Notes under the pieces: model-generated
What the model was told of the DNA's origin: nothing
What the model saw: only the letters and a program-made list of their open reading frames with translations
Database searches by the model: none
DNA from: Mixophyes australis
Lineage: Eukaryota > Chordata > Amphibia > Anura > Limnodynastidae
Reading direction: 5' to 3'
Length of the DNA stretch: 64,000 bases
Assembly (NCBI GenBank): GCA_036250195.1
Contig: JAVHZZ010000008.1
Span: 14,844,434-14,908,433, forward strand
Shown: positions 10,488 through 22,654 of the stretch, in pieces
How the letters are laid out: each line of letters opens with the position of its first letter
Numbering within the stretch: position 1 is the first letter of the stretch
Position numbers and translations under genes: made by a program

Positions 10488-13400
10488 GTAGGTACATTAA
10501 ACGTATAAATGTGTAATAAACACTTGACATGCTATGTAATTATGTATGTAAGGTCTGTGTATACAACTATGTTCTAGAGATATTGTCAATTATTAAAAAA
10601 GGTCATTGCTGAGTGACCTCTCATTCCAAGTTATTAGTACATTGGTCAAGTTACCTATCATACCGGGTGATCTAGCACAGAACCTGAAAGTGATCTAGGG
10701 CTAGATTTACTAAGCTGCGGGTTTGAAAAAGTGGGGATGTTGCCTATAGCAACCAATCAGACTTTAGCTTTCATTTATTTAGTACTTTCTACAAAATGAC
10801 AGCTAAAATCTGATTGGTTGCTATAGGCAACATCTCCACTTTTTCAAACCCGCAGGTTAGTAAATCTAGCCCCTAATCTGAATCCTTTTATTCCTTTGTG
10901 CCTAGTAATGTACATGCAGCACACAGTCTGTGGGCTATGTGCCTGTCATATCTTTGCCTGCTCCCTGGCCTATTTGAGGCCGTCCTGACCCTGGTCACGC
11001 TCCCTAATTACCCAATGTTGTTATGTTGTAACGTCAATCACTTCCCACCAGGCCAAGTGCAAAAATAGTGTATTATGCCTTTGCAAACATAATAGTAATG
11101 TCGAAATGTTTACTGACATTTGTTTTTTTCAGCGTGACACATATTCTCTCTTCGTTGTAAAAATCTAAATTTACATGCCTACATTATAGCTGGTGCTCCT
11201 GCTGTTTTGATCTGACTATCAAATAGCAACAAAGTCACACAGACACCCTCTAAATCCCGAAATATAGCTACAAGCAATGAAGGAAGTGGTGTCGACTAGA
11301 GATGTGAAACTTGTTGCAATTTTGACAGTTGATTAGGCCATTTAATACCTAATTGGTCACAACTTGCGTCGTGTATGACCCTAAAAAGGTTGCGGATCCC
11401 AAGCAGCAGCTGTTTCTATCAGCTGTGAAACCGAACGTTCTGTAAATCTGGCTGGGCGATGACCACATATATGGGCATTGCTCTACCTTGCCAATGTCAT
11501 CCTAATATTCTGCTCTAGTGCTTAGCAGCATGGTCTCTCCATTTTAGCTACTCTACGGTTGGTGTATTAATCATACTTGCCAACCTTTTTAAATTTCTTT
11601 CCGAGAGATCCCAGGCAGGGGGGTGTGGTTGGAAGGCGGGAGGGGCAAGACACGGTGAATCGCGTCATTTTGGCCCCGCCCCCTGCATCAAAATGCCGTT
11701 TTGTCGCGGGGGCGGGGCCAAAATGACGCGATTCACTGCGAATCGCGTAATTTTGACAGCAAGATGCCGTTTGCAGGATATTTGCCTGCTCTCCCGGGAG
11801 TCCAGGAGACCTACCTGAATTTTGGGAGTCTCCCGGACATTCCGGGAGAGTTGGCAAGTATGGTATTAATCTCCTGATGGATTTCATGTACAGTATTTAT
11901 GCACCAAATCCATTGTTTAGTAATCATACAAAAGATCTACTGAATATTGAACTAAATTCATCCTCTAATTTGCTTATTAGAAGGAAGAGTCATTGTTTTA
12001 CCTTTTATTATAATTTTATCTCCTGGAAGTGATTAATCGGTGTCCTGTGCACTAAAATTCTAAACAAAATTAATAATATCCTCAGTAAAACTTGGTCTTG
12101 AAAGTTTACGTACCTGAGACCTGGCATTCAGTCTTCTTGCTGCCTGCACTGATCTCCGGGTTTGTACATCCTGATAAGCTTTAGAATAATACAGAACTAA
12201 TGCTGGGTTTTGACAACACTGATAGTTTGATTGAGGCAGCTCAGCTACAGAAGGGAGCCCTAAAGAAGGGTCTGTAACAGGGGCGTAATTGCTGCTGTAG
12301 CTGGTAGGAGGCCTGGCAGTCAGTGTGGTTCGGGTGTTGCATGTCCTGGTTACATACGCAAACCGAGGGGAGGTTCCTAGTACCTGGAAACCCCCCTCCA
12401 AGCCTGGGACACTGTATAATTGAGGTGGCTGGACGCTGCCCACGCTTCACATGGCTCTGCTTGAGAAGGGAGAGCTGTGTGCACCTAACAGTAGTACACG
12501 CAGAATTGCCCATGTATATTATGGGGATAGGAAGAGTTGGAGAGCAGCCAAGCACTGTCTAAAATTATAGCCACGCCCCCATGCATGCTGGTCACGCCCA
12601 CTGGTGGCGTGGTGTGGAAACCCCCCTCTACAAATCCTGCGTTTGCCTCTGTGGTTGGTTGCCAATACCAGAATGGATGTGATGATGTGTGTTCTACCTG
12701 CATCACATGGATTTACCCTGGGATCCTTTATTTCCCACCACAAGCCAAAAACATACTGGAAGGTTAAATGCCGTGTGTGTGTGTGTGTCTGTGTGTGTGT
12801 GTGTGTCTGCAGTAGGGAATTAGATTGTAAGCTTCAATGGGGCAGGTAATGATGTGAATGAATAAACATTATGCGACTGTACAGCGCTGTATAATATATA
12901 ATATTATATAAATGAATGGAAATAATAATCATATTAACGAGACAATCAGCAGAGCTACTCTCAAGCAGACTGTCATATCAGTTAATCTAAGCAGTTCTCT
13001 TCCATACAATACAACTAAGAATGTAATGAACTAATTTAGGATGTAGCTGAATCCTCAAAAATGGATTTGGCCAAAATCCTAATCCAAAATGTTGTTAAAA
13101 ACTTACCTGTGCAAAAGAAAATGAATGTTTCTATCAAGTGTGTGAGAGTCTTACACCTGCTATTGTTATAGATTAGAAATATCTTTCATATGAGGTCATA
13201 TTAAGGTTCTTATTTCTTTTCAATATAAATTTGTACTATCCAATAATTGTGGTATAGACACAAAATATAAATACTAAATATTATATGTTAGTGTGAAAAT
13301 ATAAATCATTGCAGTGACACTATTATCAAAATGGTATAAATTTTTGTTTTTAAATATAATATTTCAAAATAAATTGTACATGAAGTCTCATTTATCTCTT

Positions 13401-16400
13401 ATTATAGGAGCTCCACCTTATTCAGTTTAATTTATCAAACCTTCTAAAAGGAAAAGTGGAGGTGTTGCCCATAGCAACCTATCAGATTCTAGCTGTCATT
13501 TATCTAACACATTCTAGAACATGATAGCTAGAATCTTATTGGTTGCTATGGGCAACACCTCCAATTTTCCTTTTCAGAAACTTTGATAAATCTACCCAGC
13601 CTTGTATGCAGCTTTGGTAGCCTGATCCTGCTGCACGAGTGAATAAAGAGATATTATAAATTGGGCAACGCAAGGGTTCAATGAAGTTTGTGGTTACAAA
13701 TTAATAACAGAGAGAAGAAACTTTAAATTGAAATGTTATTGATGTAACATTGATAACAGACAGTGCCCCACTTAAAATAATAAAAATAATAATGCTATTG
13801 TGCGTCTCCTTCTAAGTACTTTTCTGAGAAAGTGCAGATCCCTTTTCTCTCCTGTATTTTTCTATCCGTCTGTTTTTCCCTAACGTCTATCTTGCTCTTC
13901 TGTCTTTCCTGATTTTTTCTCTTTTCCAAGATTCTGCTTTCTACATGTAAACCTGTCCAAAAATGCTATGTCCCCAAGCTTGACAAGGGAGATGTAATGA
14001 ATAAGTTTGAAGCCATGCAGAAAGCCAGAGAGGAACGCAGCCAGCGGAGAAGCACGGACGAGCAACAAAGGAGGAAAGAGCAATATAATAGAGAGAGGAT
14101 CTGGAACAAAAGGAAACAAGAGGTTCTCTGTCCTGCTGTTGTATAGTCGTTATTATTACATTATGCTCCGTTGTTTCCCCCATTTTGTTTACACGACAGT
14201 ATTGGGGCTGTGTTACTGTAAATGAAATTGGGGCATAGTATCTGGGATATATAGAACATGTAAAGAACAAGATTTTAGTAAAACAATTGCAAGTAAAACC
14301 CAGCATGCTAGCATGTATTCAAATGAAGGCATCGCTTCGTGTAGTTGTTAAGGTTACACTTTCCCCATACCAAACCCAAGAAGAATAGGTCACTGCTTTA
14401 TTTTATGGTGTAGATTAATGTAGTTTTATTTGTTTCTGTTCTCATTAAAATTACTTGGCCAACAAATTGGATGTATGAACTTTGTGTCATATACAGATTG
14501 TTTCACGTATATAGTTTGCGGCAGATCCTATTACAGTTATCTTTGTTAACTTTTCATTGTGATCTTTGTAATGCTATAAATAGCGACAGTTGTCTATCTC
14601 CAAGAATGTTCACAGATAAGATTGATCCAGGGGTATGATTAACTATAGGTTGGACTAGTCCTGTGAGTAATTTCACTTTATATTCGTTTCCAATTTGTTA
14701 CACTTGTGTATGAACCTGCACCTAGAGACATTGATGTGTAACTCGCCTTTATGAAAAATTAAGTTCATATATACAACTTGTTTATTTTTATTCAGCCGTT
14801 ATATATATATTTTATGCCGTGTGCTCTTTTTTGTTGTGGAATTCTTACTGGAAATTTGACTTTCTTTGCAGGTTTTTATTCTAACATGGGTCAAATGAGG
14901 TATCCACCAAACTTTCCCCCATGATGAGAACCGTTTTGGACATAGTTTAGCTGTTTTTGTAGATGAGGTGAAAAGTGCAGTGACTCTTCATTTTGGCAAT
15001 ATATAGCAGCTATGTGGAATGAAAGAGGAAAACAGCTAAAATAGTAGCAGTATCTTGGTTCTTCAGAGATGAAGACAAAGGGCTCTGTTAATGCTGTTTA
15101 TATCATTCTAAGGTCTCTCTCCCTAATTATATCAATCGTTTTTTAATCTAGTTGTTGTTCTTGAACATGTCAGATTTTAGGGGTCTCTCTTGTACAGTGC
15201 GGGTAGAAGAGTAGAAATAACCGTAACATTTGTATATGTGTTGTGTGCACATTAACCCCATATTGACTGGTGCGTTCGTGCTCTTCATAACCAGACCAAG
15301 GGCTAGATTTACTAAGCTGCAGGTTTGAAAAAGTGGGGATGTTGCCTATGGCAACCAATCAGATTCTAGGGGGCGTATTCAATTGACGGCGTCAATTGAA
15401 TACGCCCCTAGCTGTCATTTTGTAGAAAGCACTAAATAATGAAAAGCTAGAATCTGATTGGTTGCTATAGGCAACATCCCCACTTTTTCAAACCCGCAGC
15501 TTAGTAAATCTAACCCCAAATCTCAGTATTTTGGGTGGTGTCAGTTTAAATGGAAATAACTTTTGTACTTCATAGTCTACCCATATGAGGTTTATTATAT
15601 TGTTTTTATAGGCTATCTTTTTTTATAAGCACTACCTAGGGAAAAATTGTATTGCTTTCCAATGTACTTCCCCCTGATGGTATGCCACATTTACACACCT
15701 ATACAAAGCCCCTGTGAGCTCCATCTTTAGGATGGGCATAAGGATATATAGGGCCAGGAGTTGATAGCCAAAATTGGGGGCCGGGGGGTGGAGAATTTGT
15801 TGCAGCTTTAAGGTAAAATATGTTTTGTGTGTAAAATGCATCTGTGTCACATGGGATGGGTGGACACAGTTTATATGGGCTGGGAAAGACGTTAGAACAT
15901 ACTTGCCTATGCTATGGAGATTTCGGAGGAGAGGTCGAAGGGACAAGTGCAGGGGGGCATGATGATGCAATTCGGGTCATCGCAGCCCCTCCCCGTGCTG
16001 TGAGACAATGCGATTGGCATCATCGCACAGCAGGAGGCCAAGCTTTGATGAGAAGATTGACATTGAATTGTGTCATCAAGGTTCTACCCACTTCAGAAAA
16101 AAAAAGAGGGATCCAGCAGAATGGTCTACTCTGTCGGGAGTCAGGGAGGACTCTAAGAAATTCGTGAGTCTCTCGGACATTCAGGGAGAATAGACAAGTA
16201 TGAGTTAGTTGGGTGGCAGGGACATTGTTTCTTACTTCCTAATCTTTATTTTTTTGTTCATTTTATGATTATATTTTTACTATTTTTTCTCTATTTTATT
16301 TAACTTTTTTAGCATTAGCGTCCATGTCTCCCCTGACCCTCAGCACGGTTAGATCATGTCTAACAGTGATCTAATGCTAGTTGGCTTATTCACTTGCCCT

Positions 16401-19400
16401 AATATGGCCAGTCCCCTCTTAGAGATAGTCCTGATGACATCAATGAAATCCAGGTGCTACCGCTGTTTTCTAACAACCTACGTTTTGTGCAGTGAACGCA
16501 CCTGATGTAAATATATAGCAGACAGACAGCAAGTAGCTTTCATGTAAATTAGTGACCTTCCTGAAGAATGTATCACGTAGCTCCATCAGTCTACACTCTA
16601 ATAACCAGAACTCTGTTTAACTTTACCAGATGAAAGAATTGCTAGCATCTGACGATGAAGAGGATAATACATCTAAACAAGTGGACAAGGGATATGTCCC
16701 AAAGCTCACCGGTAAGTCAGATAAATTAATGAGAACACAGATCACTAAATGAGAGTTTGACCTTTCTATTAAACAGTCCAGCAACATAAAGTAACTTTCA
16801 AGCGCTGAATACAAGACTTCAGCGCCTCCTTGTGGCCATTCACAAAAGTTACTCTATAACATTATACAAGTATTATCAGTTGCAAAGAATATATATATTT
16901 TTTTATTAAGCTCTGTTTATATAAAACCAACCTATTAAGCCACGATTTACAATCAGAGAATGTTTGTTCATTTGCATCAGTCCCCTCCCCAGTGGAGCTT
17001 ACAATCTAATTTCCATACCACAAACACAGACTAGGCCCAATTTAGTCTGAACCCAATTAACCTACCCGTTCGTCTTTTATATAGATAAAAGATTTGATTG
17101 ATATTGATGTGTATGACTATTTTTTATTATGTGTGCCACTGTTAAGTATCTTGAGTAAAAAGCTTCTTTCATATAATTTCTTCCCTCTTATTATATATAG
17201 CGCTGCTTATAATATCAATAATATTATCAGTAATAAGTCAAGCCATGTTAATGAATCTTGCGACTGCTCCTGGATGCTTGGATAATAACATCCACCACCG
17301 CTCAACTCTTTCTGTTCAACGGTAATTAAAGCATACTTTTATTTTATACGACAGGAACAGTTAAGGGAAAATTTGCAGAGATGGAAAAACAAAGGCAAGA
17401 TGAGGAGAGGAAGAGGATGGAAGAGGAGAGGAAGAGGCGGCTTGAGCAGGACTTAAAAGAGAAGCGGAAAATCCAGCGTGAACTGGCCAAGAAAGCGGAA
17501 GCGGTAAGTCTACCGCAGCTCAGCCCCGATACTCAGCTCCGTCAGATCAACGGACTTGGTTGAGTACAGCAACGGGTCACTGAACCTTTAGTTATACCTT
17601 AATTATCCTACCCATGACTATAGTTTCTGCATATCATCTTCCATATATTGGGTTTGGCTATAAGACTTAAGTATTTTAGGTTAAACTCAAGGGGCCTGAT
17701 TCATTAAGGATCTTAACTTAAGAAACTTCTTATTTCAGTCTCCTGGACAAAACCATGTTACAATGCAAGGGGTGCAAATTAGTATTCTGTTTTGCACATA
17801 AGTTAAACACTGACTGTTTTTCATGTAGCACACAAATATCAACTTTAAATTTCAGTGTACAAATAAGCTATCAAGTATTTGTGTGCTACATGAAAAAACA
17901 GTCAGTATTTAACTTATGTGCAAAACAGAATACTAATTTGCACCCCTTCCATTGTAACATGGTTTTGTCCAGGAGACTGAAATAAGACGTATCTCAAGTT
18001 AAGATCCTTAATGAATCAGGCCCATGGTTACATTGGTCCACGGCTTTCTTGGCTACAAATCCACTAGGTTATACAATATCTCCAAGACAGGGAGATGGCT
18101 TTTTATGTTAAAGAACTAACAAACCCCAAAATATAATTTGCACCCCTTGCATTGTAACATGGTTTTGTCCAGGAGACTTAAATAAGAAGTATCTTAAGTT
18201 AAGATCCTTAATGAATCAGGGCCAAGATCACCATATTCAGATCATTCAGTCCTTTTTTTTACGTTTCCCTGTTAGGATTTGAACATATCAAGATTGTTAC
18301 TTGTAGCCTGGGTTATGCTCAGTTTTCCCTGTGATGAACAGAGTTGTGGCTTTTAGAGGAATCTCAGGATAGAGCTTGTTACCCTGCTCCATCCTGATCT
18401 TCCGCTATAGTCCATGTAAATATTGTCACCATGGGAATCAATGTAGCCTATTGGAGGGTTTGTATTTTTATATTCAAAATGAAGAGAGCGCATCTACATA
18501 AAACAATTGTATATCTATTCTTTTATGCGCTCATAGCTGCAAACTAGCATATACTTCTTATGCAGGAAAACATTATAGATAAAATCCCTATTTCATAATA
18601 AGCCCAACACCACAATCAAAGTTGCTGAGTTATTGGAATCTTTTCCACTAGCCCTATGAGCTGACACTCTACTGCTTTTCTCTTCCTAGAGAATGATAAA
18701 TAGCCCCCTGAAAGTGGGCTAATTATTTCATATTTATTGCTTTTAGTCTTTTGTTCATATTTACAGATATATAATATTTATATTTCTACCACTACTGGGT
18801 ATAGTACAGCCAACAAAATAATAATACCCCATGTGAAAGAGCTTTTAGAACCTCTATCTTTAACATGTATAAGCCAAAAAGGAAATTTCAGTTTAATTTA
18901 TCTATATTTAAATCAAGCGTACTCTAAATTCTGAGCCATAGGTTCAAAGGACTTCAGAACGCCCGGCTCATCCTATGGTGCTGGGTGAACGGACTTCCAT
19001 TGTTGTGCAGTGGTAACGAGGCCTGTGTGCCCACAGCTTTTTCAGAAACTTGTTTTAGAGACGTGAGCAGAAGACATCCTAGCATTGAGCTACAACAAAA
19101 CATCTGTCTTCCATAAGGTCTATAATCTTTCCACTTCAGGAGTCTTCGGTAGGGACTGGCATTGTATAATTACCTTGTGGTATTTTGATTTATAGATGTA
19201 TAGGTGATATTTTCCCTGTTCTCCGGAGGTCTTTGGAGGTTATAAACAGTTTATTTTTGAGGCACAAAGGCAGTTGTATCTCTTTTTGATTTTGCAAGGT
19301 AAACACAGCAGAGTTTGACGATATGAAATTCTCATTTAATAGATTGAGGACATTAACTCTGGTGGAAGTGACTTGGACATGGAGGTAAAGAGCAAATCAT

Positions 19401-22400
19401 TCAATTAAAAATCCTTCTTTTTTATATTAATTCCTGTTTAATTTGTTTTTCCTTCTGCTTCTTCTATCATCGTTTTCACTAATACTCACTTGATGATGCA
19501 GAAAGAGCCCATTTATAAGCTCAGAAGAGTATAAACCAGATAACCGATGATACACTTAAGGGGGTATTCAATTGTTGCACTGGACCGCAAAAAAACGAGC
19601 GTGTTAAAACTATTACCATTTATACGGTAAACTTGCGCGTAAAAACCGTTAATACGGTAGTTTACTCGCTGAATTTCCTGAGCTGCGAGATGAAATTCAG
19701 CGAGTAATTACCGTATAAACGGTAATAGTTTTAACGCGCTCGTTCTTCCGGCGGCCGGCCCTTAGATTTTATTTTTGGGTTACATAGTCTGTAGTCATGG
19801 TAGCAGAGTTTCTTTTTCTTTGCTATAGTAGCTGTGGTACAATTCGATAATGAATCTGCTTTGATGTTGTAGTTTTGTAGATGACTAAAGAGCTTTTATG
19901 TGGTCTGGTCTTCATTGGAAAGCGATATAAGTTTTTAGTGTCATTGAAGGGACCATTTAATGTAGGACTTGTCACATGGTGATCAATTATTGTTGTGGAC
20001 TATATTTTAGAGATATTTACGGTGATCTGTTATGTATAAAAAGAGACGAACTGGTCTGTATAAGCCAAACTTACGATCATGAAGACTTCAAACAAAAAAA
20101 CATAACTGTATAGTATTAAATTAATCTTTCCACATAGTCCTAGGTACTGTATTTCCAAACACCAACACAAAATAGTTTTGTTTGTTCCATGGTAGAAATT
20201 AACACCTATAACTTTCCAAAACATCCATTAATTTCTTACCTTCATCATTTTCTAATACTGGGTCGGACCAGGTTGGGTGTTTTTGTTTGGACCTGCAAAA
20301 TAGTCTTTCATAGATGTCTTAATAGCGCACAATTATTTATCAAAATATATAATTTATGAGTTCTCCAGAAGTTGCAGATCCTGTCTATGAACGACTATTC
20401 CTGTGGTTTACAAACATATCTCCATGAGGAACGTATTCAAGCAGTAAGGATTCTAGTTCTGTATTAACTCTTCCTCTATTATAAACTAACCTTCTTCCTT
20501 CTTAGAGATGGATTATGCAGTTTTAGATCCCTGGGTTTCCTTTTAGCAAAAACATTAGGAAAATTCTCAACTAACCAAGGAGAGTGTTTATTTCAAACAG
20601 GAAGGAACGGATGAAGTAGAAGTAGTTGTCACACCAGTCAAATCAGTCAGGTCTCCCGGCAAAATAAATGTAAACTTTGAAGATTTGGAGAAAGAAAGGG
20701 AAGAACAAGAAAGAAAAGTACTCGAGGAAGAGAAAAAGAAAAGATACGATGAGCACAGGAAATCATTCCGAGAATCAAAGAGACGTTCTACGGCTATGGT
20801 AATGGTTAGATGCTGGTGTGTTTTCTGTATCGTGTCTTTTGTCCTTCTCGTAGTTATCAGATTTACTTAGAATGCACATGGTAATTTTTCCCACTAGTGA
20901 CATTGTGGTCGTATGTCCAGAGCACTACCAATCGAAATCGTGGAGACAGGAGTGCTCAAATAGGGTTGCACTGAAGAAATATGTCTCTGTTTTTGTGGTA
21001 GTTTACATTTGTGATTTTACCAGTTTGGAAAGATTAAACATGACCATAGTGTCATTGAACTTGTCACTCTTAGAGTAGGCAGAACTTTGTTGTTGATAAC
21101 ACATAAGCATTCCAAATGGTTTTTCTCAAGTTCTGAAAAAGCATCTGCCTACACATCTTATTTCCTAAGGATGAGACAGAGACCCAAGACAAGAAGAGCA
21201 AAGAGCAAGTAACGCCTGGTAAACTGAAGTTGACCTTTGAAGAAATAGAGAAACAGAGGCAAGAGCAGCAGAGGAAGCTGGCAGAAGAGGAAGCTCGCAA
21301 TCGGTTAGAGGAAGAGAGACGGGCCTTTGAGGAAGCGAGACAGCACGTGGTAAAAATGGGCTTTGTTCTACAGTTCGTCTGGTCTCCGTACAGTTACTTG
21401 AATAGATTAACAAATCATATACGTTCACTGACCACTTTTTAACATTATAAGTTTCTATACATGACCATACCCAAAAACATTTAAGAAGAGCAAATATTTC
21501 TAAAATACTCAGATCTATAATTCATAGTCCTTCTCTGGTCAATATCTCCATCAGTCCAGCATTGACCATTCTTGTATAGACTTAAGAAATTGCTTTTGGT
21601 TGCATAAGTTTCCTTTGAGAGGAGAGGAATGAATCGCAGAGAAAGAGAAACAGTGAATTAGTACCTAGGCTGCCAAAGTTCGCAGATTTAGAAGAGAGAT
21701 GTGAAGTCCTGTAAATAGATCACTATTATAAGTTCATTAAAGCAATTGCAACTAAATGTCTTAGTGTCTCAGTTAAAAAACTGAAGCAATTAGAGCTTTG
21801 TAAGTATTATGCTCCACAAATATATGTCTGATAATGTCTACAAAATTCCTGTTGATTCCTTCTACAGTAGCAGTCTGTTAAATAGATATATAATATACTT
21901 GACCTCAGGCCACTTGAATTTACAGGAAATCATGTACATTTAGAAGGATAAGTGTTACAAAGTTAAAATGTACCAACCAAAACCACACAGCTCCCCATTT
22001 GCTGACCATACTCTTTACTTCTTGCACTAATAATTTGCAGATATAAGTGCAGCACTGGTAGCTGGAGGGTCTGTAGACCTCATCTTCCAAACGAGCATCA
22101 ATTTTATTTTCCCTGGGATTCTATAGAGCTGCGGACACCGCCATAGTAAATTTGGTTGTGTTCCAATATACATAAGGAACGTATGTGCAAGAGGTTGTCC
22201 CAGAACTGTTTTATAAAGAGAAGTAATTACCATTCAGCTGCTCGGGCAGATTATTGCACTAATAATTTCTGCTACTGTAGAGGTATGTCAAGGTAAGCCA
22301 TAGAATTTATTTTCATAGTAATCTGTGAAATATCACCGAGACCACTGCATTGATCTGAGTTTCTCCAACTAGAGTACCTTATGTGGGGTTGTGGGATCTC

Positions 22401-22591
22401 AATTTACCAAGTCCTAAATCCCCCTTGTCCTATATTCAATAATTCTGGCAATGCTCCCACTTGGTACCAGGACATGAACCTCTACTATATACAGCAAGCA
22501 TGCATACAAAAGGTAACTGGGACAAAACTGAGGATGGGTGCCATTTTCTATATAGATATGCAGAATAATAACAATCCCTTTGTGTGTGGAT

Positions 22592-22654
<63 letters not shown>

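Larger units (their letters stand above)
10488..13930 (+). other. NEXN intron 1
   Basis: 3.4 kb. It contains two MITEs of the CCAATCAGATT family, one hAT MITE with target duplication, and a SINE with a GT microsatellite. No other exon was seen. Confidence 0.8.
14123..16629 (+). other. NEXN intron 2
   Basis: 2.5 kb with the nested MITE at 15300-15516 and an hAT-like element at 15898-16202. The rest is unique A/T-rich sequence. Confidence 0.8.
17504..19342 (+). other. NEXN intron 4
   Basis: 1.8 kb carrying a long-arm palindromic element and a detached arm of the same family. The rest is unique. Confidence 0.7.
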
